From contig CP141148.1 of NCBI GenBank assembly GCA_035235625.1, forward strand, positions 24,181,057-24,245,056: a stretch of 64,000 bases of DNA, in the 5' to 3' direction. A program made the translations under genes and the position numbers. This DNA is from Saururus chinensis (lineage: Eukaryota > Streptophyta > Magnoliopsida > Piperales > Saururaceae). This document shows, piece by piece, positions 1 through 13,149 of the stretch. The notes beneath the pieces are model-generated. The model had not been told where the DNA came from, did not search any database, and was given only the letters and a program-made list of their open reading frames with translations. Within the stretch, counting starts at the first letter, position 1; every line of letters starts with the position of its first letter.

Positions 1-829
1 ACTAAAGGACTACTGGGCTTAAGAAAACACAAGTCCACCACTAACCCCACGTACAACTAAAGATAAGCTTGATGCTATAGAAGAGAACTAAATAATTACT
101 AACAGAGAAAAGTGGGCCAACTTATCTTATTATGATGGGGACAGAATACCAATAAGCTGGGCTGAAATTAGAGTCTAAGAACTCCTGCAACAATGTTATT
201 TGTCCCTGTTAGGTCTTCTCTTTTAGTTCACTTTTAGCAATGGATAACCTATGATTTCCTAAAAAAAAATGACTAAGTAGTTTTCCCGTCAATGTTGATT
301 CTGGCCATTTTCTGGTGCTGATTCCAGGCCACCAGTGTTGAATCTGATGGTGAAAACTCTTCTATTCCTTTTTCTCTATTGAATGTTGAAGTCCCTTCTT
401 CATTAATCCTGAGCCTTCGAAGGAAGATTGCTCTTGAAGACAATTTCAAGTTGCTGCCTTGCTGTCTGATCTGGGAACTAAAAGAGAAGACCTACCAGGA
501 CAAATAGCATTGTTGCAGGAGTTCTTAGACTCTAATTTCAGCCCAGCTTATTGGTATTTTGTCCCTATCATAATAAGATAAGTTGGCCCACTTTTCTCTG
601 TTAGTAATTATTTAGTCCTCTTCTACAGCATCAAGCTTATCTTTAGTTGTACGTGGGGTTAGTGGTGGACTTGTGTTTTCTTAAGCCCAGTAGTCCTTTA
701 GTTGTTTACACTTCAATCATAAGTCATATTCTATTGCTATTGCCTAGCCACCAGAAATTGGCCAGAATCAACACTGACGGGAAAACTGCTTAGTCTTTTT
801 TTTCAGGAAATCATAGGTTATCCATTGAT
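1..829. repeat. Permuted inverted repeats
   Basis: Block A (about 1-230) is the near-perfect reverse complement of A' (about 474-702). Block B (about 239-319) is the reverse complement of B' (about 750-827). The order is A-B ... A'-B', so the pairs are inverted but permuted and do not form a simple hairpin. The right arm A' keeps going past base 702, so the left arm probably starts before the window. The spacer 320-473 holds a minus-strand open stretch running into B of about 65 codons, with no family I recognise. No target duplication can be seen. Confidence 0.8.
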
Positions 830-2121
830 GAAAGCATAAGCCATTAAATAGGCATACATAAAGTCTTAAATAAGAAACTTACAATCAATGGAAAGGCTCC
901 TAAAACAAGAAATAGCATAAGACTAGAAGATTCCTAAAACAAGAAACTCCTAAAACAAGAAGATTCCTAAACCAAGTAATTACCTAATAAAGGATTTCTA
1001 AAACAAGAAATTACTTAATACAAATACTCTAAATAAAGACCCAAATAAAATCCCAAAAACTACTTGACAGCATGTATTTTCTTTTGGCAGCGTGCATAAA
1101 CTTGCATAGGTCTGGTGTCCGCACCACATTTGCCCTGCTTCCACTGTATTTATGGTAAAATGAATAGTCTAGTGACAGCAAACCAGGATGAATACAGTGA
1201 CATGCTATAAAAAAAACCATATATAAACCCATTGATAGCATATCCAAATAGCAAAATGAATTAAAGTAAATCAGCTTGCAGCTACATTGGCCATTTAAAT
1301 TGCCATGGAAGTATTCAACTTAATAGTAGGCTGATCTGCTTAAACCAAGGTTCGTACTCTTAAAAAGATCTGTCTCGGTAGGAATACCGAAGCAAGAGAC
1401 CACAAGATCTCACTGATCTCTGTAAGTTCTCGCAAGTTTCTCGCCTGGACTTGCAATTTCTCTCCCTAAAAATAGTAAAAAGAAAAATTAAAAAGGGCTG
1501 ACATCCATGACGGGTCAACTGTTGGGCATTCAATTATTCTGATTCAATTGTTGATAAGTTAGGACCAATTACTTCCCGTTCAATATTGGAGCACATATGG
1601 AGGCTACAACAGATCCTTGGCTTGCCTCCTTTTTGAAATTTTGGTCAGATCGTCCACCCCCTAGCCCCCGGCAAGGGGCGTGCTAGCCCCTTGCACCCCC
1701 AGCCCACTCACCGGGGAGCAGGGACCCAGTAAATTCTGTTGATCCCATAAATCATCATTGTTTTTATTTAATTAGTGTAATTTATATTATCACTTGTTTT
1801 AGATTAGTGTTAAGGATTCTAGATGTTAATATATATACATATACTTAGATTGTCGAAACACATGTAAAAAATCTCTTTAGGATAACTTGGAGAGATCTCA
1901 TCTCTTTGGCTGACTGAGACAAGACCGAGACCCGAGATTGTAAACATAGGCTCAAAGAGAAAATAAGAACAATTGGTAAAACATACAAAGAAAAAACAAA
2001 TTATCACCAACAAAAAAAAACTGCATACAATCATGATAAATCAGCACTAATGTTAAAAACTTTATAATAGAAGCCAATAAAATAATCAATGCAGAAGAAA
2101 AGCACAGTCGTCGTTAAGTAC
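830..2121. other. Spacer or intron, no clear gene
   Basis: AT-rich, with a short C/G-rich patch near 1655-1725. If the DRM-like gene continues leftwards this is intron. A possible further minus-strand exon lies near 1870-1912, behind a CAG acceptor and opening with S-A-K-E. It ends at a stop a few codons later and is too weak to claim. Nothing else is supported. Confidence 0.4.
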
Positions 2122-5112
2122 CTCAATTTCTTGACTACTTCCAAGGGAAAAATCCATAGAGGAGCTCTCATCAACATTCTATTGCAAAAAAAAGAAAATA
2201 AGAAGAAATAGAAACATGGAGAAGGAATTAAATAAAACATGAAGCATCAAGCTGTATACATCAATTTCTTGGCAGCTGCTCACAGGAAAATCCCCTGAGG
2301 GACCCCCAGTTTCGAGCTTTGAACAATCTTGACCATCTGGAAAGTTTAAGTGCTCCGAGCTAGATGCTTGAAGAGCCTTGTTTTAACCAAATATTGACAA
2401 GCATTAAGTATAAAAAATAATGTGTCATTTCATTAAAATAAAATGCTTGAACAAGCAGGAAACAAATTGAGCACATCAAGCATTTTTCAAAAAAAAAATT
2501 GGGGCCACTATGTCTTACAGAATATGTGAAAAGTGTCTCTAACAGAGAATCAGCATCTGCTTCACCTGGAGGAGTAAAATAACAATTTGATAATCATATA
2601 CAAGTTCCACAGACATGCAATAAATATAGCAGTAGTTTAATACATAATATAACATATAAGAAACAAGTACAAAACACAAAAACATAGTAATCAGTGCATT
2701 CCTACCATTTTCATTTATCACTTTTTCAACCAGCATCGGAGAGAAACCCATCCCCTCAAAATAGGACTTCAGATGGCTGCATGATGAACTCGCAGAACAC
2801 TCCTAAATCCAATTTAATAAAAAATATATTAATAAGCAAATATGGTCCTAAAATCTGACCAAGAACAATTATCAGTGAACAAGTTTAAAGTCTCATTTTG
2901 ACATAAATTCTCCTTTGGTGGTGAGAATAATATTACAGTATAAAAATCCCAAATATAGTTCTTCTGATAAAACTGGGGCCTGAAGTACAAAAACAAGGAC
3001 TGCCTGCTTGCCTCTATCACTACTTGCTTCTATCACCAGCCCAACAAATGTTAGAAACCGACAAAGAGCCAGCTGACCAGTGGCCAACCAGTCCACAAAT
3101 GAAGCCTGCATCGCCATTCGTCATTTCATTATACTGTTTGACCACCAGCATAGACTGGTCAATCACTATTGCTACTTCTCAACTGCTTGCTTCTATTGCC
3201 TTACTTGAAATATGTCTAAAAAGTCAAAGGTCACCACCTAGCCTAATGAATGTCTCAAAAAAAAGGGGAAATTATACAAATAATATTGAAAAAATAATTA
3301 CCAAAATAATGGAGAGAGAAAAATATCTACCAATATGGTGTTCTTTTTCGCCACGTATGCGCCAACTAGGCACTAGCGCCTAGGTGGCTTTTTTTAAAAA
3401 AAAATCATAATTTCGTCCTTTAGAAGGACGAAATCAGTACACTCAATACATTGTAAAGGACAAAATCAATAATCCACTGATTTTGTCCTCTCTTCTCCCT
3501 CTTCCCTCTCTACTCTCTCCTCTCTCACACTATGGGAGCTGGCCATGCCCGAAGTCGTTACCTTAACCACAAGGAGGGATGCCAAAGGCAGGGCTAGTGA
3601 CTGGAGTGAAGTTGTACTGATTTTGTTCAATACATTGTAAAGGACGAAATCAATAATGCACTGATTTTGTCCTCTCTTCTCTCTCTTCCCTCTCTGCTCT
3701 CTCTTCTCTCTCTCTCCTCTCTCTTCCCTCTCTACTCTCTCTCTCTCCTCTCTCTTCGCTCTCCTCTTTCTCTCTCTTCTCTTTCTTTTCTCTCTCTTCT
3801 CTTTCTCTTCTCTCTCTCTTCTCTCTCTCCTCTCTTCTAAAGGACAAAATTATGAAAAATTAAAAAAACGCATAATGATTTTGTTATTCGCAAATACATT
3901 ATATTTTATTTAATTAAGAAAAAAATTAAATTAAATTTTCCTACTTTCTCCCGGCTCCTCATAGTAGGGCTCACGCTCACGCACATGAGAGAGAGACAGG
4001 GAGAGAGAAAGAAAGAAGAGAGGAAAGAGAGAGTGAATAGAGAGATAGAGAGGAGAGAGAGAGTGTGTAAAGAGAGACAAGAGAGATAGAGAGAGAGTTA
4101 ATAGAGAGAGAGAAAGAGGAGAGAGAGTGAAGAGAGAAGTAGGAGAGAGAAGAGAGATAGCCGAAAGAGAGAGGAGAGAGTGAATAAGAGGAGAGAGATT
4201 GAAGAGAGAGAAAGAGGGGAGAGAGAGTGAAGAGAGAGAGAGAAGAGTGCAAAATCAGTATACTATATTAGTTTTGTCCTTTACTCTAAAGGACAAAATT
4301 ATGAAAAAAATTAAAAAAAAAGCCACACAAGCACAAGTGCCAATGCCTAGCTGGTGCATGCATGGCGAAAAAGAACACCATATTCTTAAATATTTTTCTC
4401 TCCATTATTTTTGTAATTATTTTTTAAAATATTATTTATATAATTTTTCTAAAAAAAATTGACTAACAATGGAATGGATTGTCCACCACCCTCACTAGCA
4501 ATTTGACAGGCATGAAGACAAGAAGATCCCAAATCTACTTTTGCAGCCAAAACTCATTGTTGGATAGCCAAGTGGACGTTAGAGAACTAGATAATGTCTC
4601 AAAGCTAGTGGATGATTAACAAATAATTAGTTTGAGATTGATATGAAAATGGGAGCTATAAGCTTGAGAAAAAAACTCCCTCTTTAAGTCCTAAGTTAAA
4701 AGGTTATATGAATGAAGAGAAACCCATTTTTTACCAACAAGCTACAAATTTGTGGCCACATTTTTTCTGAATCTGTTTCTGAGTTTTGGTATGTTTTCAA
4801 TGTACATTCGAAAACCAATCACTTGTGCACCTTAAAGAGCTTGACCAGGTACCTCCTAAACAATGGTATTCAGAGACTGAAAAGCAGTGTTTGTGAAGAC
4901 CATGTCCAGAGTGAAGCACCCAATAAAAAGAGCTAACTAACTTTCCTGCAAGACATAACAGAAACGTATATCATCGGTACCTCTGTAGTCCTTGCACAAA
5001 CTGTCTCCCGAGGAAGCTCAGCATCCTTTGACGTTTCCCCGGCCACATTCGACTGATTTGAAGAGTAATTGTCATCTGAAGAGTAGTCGTCATCCGAAGG
5101 ATTGATGCTCAT
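2122..5112 (-). CDS. DRM-like de novo DNA methyltransferase, N-terminal exons (partial)
   Basis: Five coding exons join in frame: 4981-5112 (start, 44 codons), 2706-2802, 2519-2565, 2260-2376 and 2122-2178, all with GT donors and AG acceptors. The start exon is acidic (S-D-D-D-Y-S-S-D-D-N). Exons 2-3 encode one UBA domain: EGMGFSPMLVEKVINENG, then ADADSLLETLFTYS, matching the M-G-F...E-N-G...L-L-E-T-L pattern of the UBA repeats ahead of DRM catalytic domains. Exons 4 and 5 are serine-rich and end alike (SSCQEID and SSQEIE), suggesting an exon duplication. DRM proteins carry out RNA-directed cytosine methylation in the nucleus. The catalytic domain is not in the window, so it lies further left or is lost. 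The ATG sits three bases inside its exon, so the leader is spliced. DRM assignment is by pattern; another UBA protein is possible. Confidence 0.62.
3264..4458. mobile_element. Non-autonomous TIR element with purine/pyrimidine hairpin arms
   Basis: The outer about 150 bp at each side are inverted copies (about 3264-3415 and 4270-4458), both carrying the words AATAATGGAGAGA and ATATGGTGTTCTTTTTCGCCA. Inside, the left half is a CT-rich tract (about 3480-3835) and the right half a GA-rich tract (about 3985-4245), so nearly the whole element can fold back on itself. A word with AAGGACAAAAT recurs several times. There is no transposase. Long TIRs suggest a Mutator-like MITE, but no target duplication is clear. 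It lies in the intron between the start exon and the UBA exon of the DRM-like gene. Confidence 0.75.
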
Positions 5113-5710
5113 ATCCTATAAAATTTCAAGAAAAAAAGAAACAATTAATAAACATTACTTGTGTGAAGTACATTGAGAACAAGACAACATGAAAATTGTC
5201 AGGTTAAAATGGGAAGTGTTATTTGCACAATGCCAGCTTTTGCTGAACCTACTCTAGAATTTGAATTAGATCATAACAAGTTAACAACAGTTGCATGATA
5301 AATAATGAAGGCAAGGCATGATACGTTTGTACAAACAGGAACGGTCATTAGAAGCATCTAGAGCGCGAGCCTAGTTTAGTACAGGTAGAACTCTATCCAA
5401 GCAACACTTCTCACCAATTTGAATTAAAACAATAAATGTTCGTGACCATCTAAGGAATTCCCAATAATTACATATTCGTCCCATTCAAAAAATATACAAA
5501 ATTTACAGTACAAAGTAAATAAAGGAGCCCATAAAAAAAATTCTTTTGGTTCCCACAGACGCCATTGCCGAACACATTCTCTCCATCGATCAATGTATAA
5601 GAAACTTCACACATACGACCAAAACAAAGGAAACTCTGAGTAATCACTGCTGAATTGTTGCAGAACGAAAACACAGAAAAAGAAAAATCAGACTTAGACT
5701 GGTGGCAAAC

Positions 5711-5905
5711 CTTCGATCGTAATTACAAGAAACCCGTTCAACCCAATGGTGCCGACTTTGCTCGATTCCTGGCGTCGCCCAAGGAAAGGTGCCTTCTTCC
5801 GCTCTCTCCTCTTGCTCGCTCGCTTGCTCTCTCTCCCCCTCTTTTTCCCACTCCTGGTAAAAGCCTGCAGTCAAAAACCAGTCATGCAACACTTTGCATG
5901 AGTCG
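5711..5905 (-). other. Probable 5' UTR exon of the DRM-like gene
   Basis: On the minus strand this GC/GA-richer block ends in a donor (CGAAG followed by GTTTGCC). The start-codon exon has an acceptor at 5116 (TTTTATAG), implying a 595 bp leader intron. An AT-rich TATA-like stretch lies near 5955-5970. The 5' limit is a guess. Confidence 0.4.
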
Positions 5906-5929
5906 TCTGCTACATGGCTAGCTTTCGTA

Positions 5930-7590
5930 CGACCGTTGATTAGGTAGGTCCCACTCTTTTAAAATACGGTTGTGATTTCTTAAGCTGTACAGCTATTTTG
6001 ACAGCTGGAGAAATTATTAGGGTACTTGTCTGACCTGACTAATTTTTATGATCAAAACTATGTGACCAATAGAAGGCTACCACATCAACCTTAAATAATA
6101 AAAGAAAAATTGAGCTATTAGGCCAAATAGTTCTAATGTTTATCCCCTCCTTATATTATATTAGAAAAATAATTTTTATTCTTAGGTGTAGTAAGCTTAT
6201 TTAAATATTTTTAAAAAATATCACCTAAAAAATTTGGTTAGCAAAAGCAAAACCTTCCAATTGAATTTTGGTTGAACAGAACATATGAGCTCACTTGGCT
6301 CATTTGGGCCTACTTGGGCTCATTTAGGCTTATATAATTTATCCAGCCAAAACCAAGTTAGGAGGTTATATAAGACACATTCCTATATCATTATTCTTTT
6401 TTAAAAGAAGCTAATAACTATACTTGAAATTTATTGTGAGGTAGCATGTTTTGTGGATAATGAGAGTGAGATAGACCACTTTTATATTATCTAATAAAAA
6501 CTCACCACCACTTTTTCATTGTCCAACAAAAACCCACTAGTAGTGGGCCACTACCTAATAAAGGGTGTAGAGTTAGTTGTACTGTGTAGCATTATCATTT
6601 ACCTTTTTAAATGGACTAGAGAAAGCAAGTGTTGATGCATATGGTACTATCTATACCACTTTTTAGGCATGGGAATGTGTTTAAAGTTTATAGTTTTTGG
6701 TTTAGATATTTTTTAAAATGGATGTAAGTAAGGATAATTAGATAATTGAACATTGTTATATAGATAGACATTCCAACAATTTGATTGTCCAATTGTTAGA
6801 CTATTTGATTGGCTAGTTGTTTGATTGTCCATGTGTCTGATAGTCTTTTTAACTGATTGTTCAATTGCATCTGAGTGTCCGATTGTCCATTTGATCGACT
6901 TGCCTAAGTGTCTGAAATGCATACACAAACATGGACATTATTATCATCATCACTTTAATGATTGTGTCGCATTGAGCATTGTAAAAGTGCACAAATAACC
7001 ACTACCCTACCCAAATACATGAATGATGTTCATAATAGCATTTTCTCCATTGTACAAATAAACGATTTCATCCATGGTCAATTGGCTTCGCTTGCAATTG
7101 ATCAAAGGTTAGGAGTTTTTCCAAATTGAGTCCATTATGGAAACGATATTTTCCCAATTCATTCCCAACTTTGTCCACTAACTTGTCAATCTTTTTAAAA
7201 GCTTATGGGATGTCAGAAAGGGAAATCTTCTCATTGTTTTTTTTTCTAGAAAACCTTTGGTATTGTTTGAGAGAGAAGTTTAAGCATTTGGTTCAAAAGT
7301 CTATACTTTGTCATGCTAAATTGATTGAGCATATACTAGAGAATTTTATGCAACGAATAGAGATTTCTATCATCAATTTGCATTAATTCTTAGTACATAA
7401 ACTACACAATATACATCTTTTGTATTGAAGGAAGTGTTGGAGGTAAGGATAAAACAATTACACTTATTAGAAGACAAAACGACAAGCAGCATGGTGGAGT
7501 AGGAACATTCATAGTTCAAGGAGTACAACAAGTAGCTAGAGGTTGAGGTCAAAAGAGGATTGAGGTCTAAATTTTTCTTTCCTAGCATAT
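5930..7590. other. Spacer with degenerate short repeats
   Basis: AT-rich non-coding sequence. At about 6770-6900 a degenerate repeat of TGATTGTCCA-like words recurs six or more times. Near 6285-6340 GCTCA-containing words are repeated. No gene is seen. Confidence 0.5.
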
Positions 7591-9229
7591 TGGTTCATGA
7601 GCTAGAGGTGGTCGCATAGTTTTTTACCCGATTCAGTTTTACACATTGAAATCCAATGTGTCATTTTATTTTATTGCTATTTAAATTTCTACTACATTAG
7701 TTAAATAGGTTTTGTGTGATTTCTTATTAATCTTATGCATCAAATCAATTAATTAAATTATAAACCTCTTAATGAGGGCTCAACAAAAATCCACAAGTGT
7801 ATCACAAGTAAAGTATTCCCAATTAGAGGAAGTTTGAGTACATGGCAAATTGTAGTATGTTAAGACGTGTGTCGTATGTGTTGTATTGGTTTTATTTCAT
7901 TGAACAAAACTATATCTATTCTATGTGTGTACTTGAATCTTATAAAGTCTGAGTTGATTGGTGATGTGTCAAGTCAGATTTGGAATATTTTGACTTAAAA
8001 TATCGACACAGACATATTCTAAAGATTCAAGGTGGAAGAGTTAATTAAAGTGGCTGAATTTTGAAGACAACAAGGTAAAATTGACATGTTCTCACATACA
8101 AACACTTAGGATTTTCATAGAAAATACCTTATTTGAGTCTTAGGATAAGAATGGAACAAAAATGACAAAAATCACAATATTGTTCAAAAGCGATTGATTG
8201 TCCTTGAACTAGCGATTAATTATGCTTGAATATAATTTGGGATTTTTGACAAAAGACTAAACAATCAATCATCTAATGGAAAGATCAATCGAAGTCAAAC
8301 TCATTGGGTCTAGAATAATGAATTATCAATCACACTCTTAAAACAATCAATCAAATGCATTAGGATTTGTGAAAATAATAGGGAATGATCAATCACCCTA
8401 TGGAATGATCGATTGGTTAAAGATGATGTTACTTAAAATAAGCCTAAACGGAAATAGTTTATTACCTAAACCCTAATTGACTTAAAGAGCTATATAAGGA
8501 TCTTGTATTGACCAATTGGGAAGGAGGAAGGAGGAATTTCTTAGAGGAAAAATAGAGAGCTATTGTATTTTATTCTTTCCATCACATTCACTTAAAATGA
8601 GATAAAAGAATTAGAAGGTGAGAGCTTTGATTCACATTCACTTTATGAATTGAAAGAGAGGTTTTGTGAGTATCACATCACACTACAACCAAGGAGATTG
8701 TTAGAGAAATCAATAAAGACTTTAGTTAAAGCTTCACATAGATCAAGAAAGGCATTGATTGAGGATTGTGCGATTGAAGAAGAAGCAGACAGAGATCAAG
8801 TTCAAAAGTAAAAGCACTAAGAAGGACTTTGGTAGCCAATTCAACTAGAGAAGGATTTATAGGTTGAAAACTTTAGGTCTTGTAAGATCTATATCTTTAT
8901 AGTGCATTGATTTTAGCTAAAAGATAGACTGTGTAGTTTTTTTCCTTAGTTTGGGTTTTCACATTAAAAAATCTTGTGTTATTTGAGTTAATGATTGCTT
9001 GGTTTAAATTTTTCACATTGGCAGTAAATCAATTCCTACACAAAGTGGTCACATATTGTAGTTCTATGCCTTTTGAGAAATTTGGACTAGATGCATTGCA
9101 GGGACCCTCAAGTATTGAAGGGTATTAATCTCTCAATTAGTAGGTGAGGATTTTAAGTTGATATTTTCTACTACTGTTTCTCTCACAAATTGATTCTCTT
9201 TTGATTGATTATTTTGTGCTTAGTTGTTT

Positions 9230-9860
9230 CATCATGCCTTTCGCTTATTCTAGTTATTTTGAGGAATTAGATAAGGAAACTTTTATTTAAAAAATCATTG
9301 GATGAGACAAAAGGATTAAGAAGCTTGAGAAAATTATCAAATCGAATGAGGAGACAATTGAATCAATTTATGTGTCTAAGTTCCATTTGGCTGAATACAA
9401 GAAATCATTGGAGAAAGCAGTTCAAATCTTGAAGGTTGAACTTGAAAAGGAAAAAAAAACTATATCTTTAGGGAGTGAACTTAAGTTAACTAATAAGGAA
9501 GTTAATAAATTCAATTATGAAAAAAGTAATCTTATAAATAAGATACAATTCTTAGATATTGAAGTCCATGAGAAATTAGAGTAAAATAAGTTATACTTGC
9601 AAAAAATTGAAGATCTAGGTGAAGAACTGAAAGCCTCTCAAGAAAAATTGAAAACTTTCACCTTAGGGTAAGAAAAGTTGGACAAAATTTTGTACATAGG
9701 ACAAGTTATTGGTAATGAGAGAGGACTAGGGTTTAGAGAATCAAATTCTTTAGTTTCAAAGGTGTCACTAAATTTGTCAAAGTAAAAGAACTCATGCACA
9801 CTATGAAGGTTGTTCTATAAGATGTTTGCACCTTAAAGATAAAAGAACCTCATAGGAATC
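9230..9860 (+). mobile_element. Ty1/copia gag-region fossil
   Basis: The plus strand encodes a lysine- and glutamate-rich coiled-coil stretch followed by the EKLDKIL...GLGF spacer signature found between Gag and the integrase part of many plant copia elements. It is a fragment and is broken several times. Sequence from about 7600 to 9200 may be its leader and LTR, but I cannot fix the ends. A second fragment of the same type lies in opposite orientation at 14651-15340. Confidence 0.6.
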
Positions 9861-9861
9861 T

Positions 9862-12800
9862 GTTATGACCCATTTAGAAGGCCCATTAAGAATAGTTTAC
9901 TTTATTAATAGTTAAGCCAAGTGATTAGGGAGTTATTTGTAATTTCTATTTAATTAATTTTAATAGGCTTTTAGGCTAGTGTTTAGGCCCATTTAAGAGT
10001 GCTATTTAATGTAAGGGTTACGCCCTAATTTCAAGCAGCAAAAGAATGAATTAGAAGTCTATTAGTTTACTTTTTAGTTTGATTATCCTTCTTCCCCTCA
10101 TCTAACCTAATTTTCCCTTCATTTGACCTAATCCATCATCTTGATTACTTCCCTTTCGTCTAAACTCTTCTCACAAATTCTAATGCCTTCTCCTCTTTAT
10201 CAAGCCTGTAAGATCCCTAACCCTAATTTGGTTTATTTTAATTAATTTTGTTATTATTATGTGGTTTTAGTGTTGATTTGGCCGGTTTGTCTTGTTTTGA
10301 GATTAAAGATGGTTAACGATGGTTTTCATCAATGGTTTCTTCATTTTATTGGTTTTTATATTAAACTAAGTTTATCCAAAAAAATTTAGATTTTTTTGGT
10401 AATTTTCAGAAAAATTAGGATGCGAGTCCCGTTGTGGGCCCCACATTCATAATTTGGGGTGATGGGTCCCACAAGACTCTAAACCTGACTTAGTTCATCG
10501 TTAAAGTGCTTCAAAATTTTAAAACTTCGATTTAGACCTAAAATGAACAAATTTCCTATTTTTAGTACAAAATTCTATTCATACCCCCAATTTCTAATTT
10601 GTATACCTCATAATTTACTATAAATAGAAAGCTCCAGCTTCATTCCTATTTGGGAAGGGCTGAGATCTGGGAGGTTGAGAAGCCTTAATCCTCATTCCAT
10701 AAGAGGAAAACTTGATTCAGGTAAGATTATTCTTGATTTTTCCATTAATCTCTTAGGGTTTTATCTAATCTCTTTTAATCCCATCTTTTCCAAGGTTAAA
10801 TCATGTTTTACACCACTAAATTTTTTGATTTTAATCAATATTTCAAACCACTAATGAGGGATTTTTATTTTAAAACAATGCAAGCCCTAGATCTATGAGT
10901 TTTCAAGTGATTTAAGCTTCAATTATCAGATTTATTAAAGTATTAACTAAACCCTAAATGTGGGTAAGGATTTGAAGAGATTCAAGCTTTGATTTTGGAC
11001 CAAGATCTCACTGAATGTAAGTCTTCTTCCAAAATGGGTCTATGTTTCGGATTTGAAGTTTGGGATAATTTATGTGGGTTTTGCTTAATGTTGAGCTTTA
11101 ATGGTGGTTTATGTAAAGCATAATCTTTCTAACAATTTCTTTGCGTTTTAGTTTATTAATGAGTAGATTTATTATTTTTTGAGCTTATATTTCAACATTG
11201 TGGTGTTTGGAAGTGAGATTTGAAGGTTTATGTCGATTTTGTATATTTTCGGTTTTGGGTTCTCAAGGTTGAAGACGAACCAGAGTTATTGTGTTGGCAT
11301 TCGAACGAACCTATAGGCCGATCGAACGGGCAAATGACAGTTTTTTCAATTTGAGTATTTTTTGTTCATTTTCATATTCTTCTTAAATCTCATTTATTAT
11401 GATTATGATGAGTGATTTTACTTTGAAATTCTACTCTGAAGACATGAATATTATCTTGAAAGTTACAATGATGTTCAAGTATGAAATTAGTTACATGTTA
11501 TTGGATTTTAGCAAGTTATTATTCTTATCTTAAATTCATGTTGAGTGATTCTCCATGTATTACTTAGGATTCCAGCAAGTTTAAAGCATGAGAATGGACT
11601 TGTATGTTTTTTCATATCATGCTAAATTATGGGTGAATTATATTTCCATGTCTAGCTTAACTGTAGTGATGAGTATGTTTACCTAAGTCTAGCATGAGGT
11701 TGTAATTAACTTTGACCGGTGATTTTCGATGGTTTTATCTATCATTTCAGTAAGGAGGAGCCATGATTAAATTATGAGAACATGTATGTAGTTTGACAAT
11801 AGTTTGTTCATAATGCATATGTATATGCTTAGAATTGAACATTATTACTATGTACACACACTTGTAGGGTTAATTATGGTAATTATTGGACACATATGGA
11901 TTATGAATGATGCATATATGGTTGATGGGAGCACATCTCATGAATTAGAATTCATGTAATGTTGTCCACATATGTACCATGTTGCATGCATCATTAAAAT
12001 AGTTTACCAATGAGATTAATCGAGTTTAGCTGTGATTGATTGATCAGATGCAATTGGATGTTGTTGCATACTGGATTAATCGATCGAAGGCTTATCAATT
12101 CGGTTTTAGGTCTAAAAGGTTGGGTTTTACGTCCCTCGAGGACAGGTTTTCCTCCCCGGGTTGAGAAGAGCGACAATGTTATAAGGAGACCAAACTATTG
12201 AGACTATCTGGACCCTGAGAATCCAAGCTGGTGTAGTCGAGTGCACTGGCTTACCAGGGGGTATCTTCCCAATTAAAGATTTACCCAAATTGTGCAATTC
12301 CATCAGACTTTCCAATCGGGGATTGTCTAGAGTGAGTAGGGATTGCTTATGCTTCGGCTAAATAAGCAGAGTTATTTTTCTTTATGCATGATTATGTTAG
12401 TGTATTAGAGACACTTTACATGCAAGATGAATACTTATGTTTGAGTATGGTTATGCATGATATGGTTGGTGTGTTAGAGACACTATTTATGCATGATGAA
12501 TGTTTATGAATGAGAAAGATTATGCATGATATGGTTAGTGTGATTGAGACACTTTTTATGCAGGGTGAATGCTTATGAATGAGGATGGTTATGTATAATT
12601 ATGGTTAGTGTGTTAGAGACACTTCTTATAGAGGATGAATGAAACTAGTGGGAAGGTGTGATCAGAAATGAGATGATAATATGTTATGTTTTATGTGATG
12701 GATTGTGTGTGAAATGCCCATGATGATTTCATATTTATCGTCTCAAGTATAAAACCTTGCTGAATATTTTACTCACCCCACTTTCTCGTGTGTTTTCTGT

Positions 12801-13140
12801 TTTGGGGTTGCATGGTGCGACATGCAAAAGGCCAAGATTCCATCTATGAAGAATGATGGGTGGGCGGTCTAAAGTAGGTGAGGGTGCCTAGAGGCCCTAC
12901 ATGTCTTGCTTATCTATGCAACTTGTTGTTTGGAGTTTTTTATGTCTTGATTATTTTGTTATATACATTATTTGCCATGTTGGTCTTAGACTCATGTTGA
13001 TTATTTTTATGTCTTGATTATTTTGTTATATATTAATGAAGGTACTATTAGTCAATTAAAACCCCTCTTATCCCCTGGCAAGGTTTTAACTAATTATTTA
13101 TTATTTTTATAATTTATATATATATATATATATTATATTT
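9862..13140 (+). mobile_element. LTR-like sequence, probably Ty3/gypsy type
   Basis: The block starts TGTTATGACCC directly after the copia gag fossil, has a TATA-like TATAAATAG near 10620 followed by a transcript-start-like region, and holds no coding potential. It looks like one long LTR or a solo LTR. The right end is not resolved: near 12940-13035 the word ATGTCTTGATTATTTTGTTA occurs twice. No matching LTR partner was recognised. Confidence 0.4.
12382..12645 (+). repeat. Tandem repeat, about 69 bp unit, four copies
   Basis: Four diverged copies, each opening TTATGCATGATATGGTTAGTG or close to it, followed by GAGACACT and a GATGAATG tail. The array lies inside the LTR-like block. Confidence 0.8.
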
Positions 13141-13149
13141 TTATTTTTA

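Noticed and set aside
3650-4252. Arginine/glutamate-rich and serine/leucine-rich openings
   Set aside because: Simple translations of CT/GA-rich low-complexity DNA.
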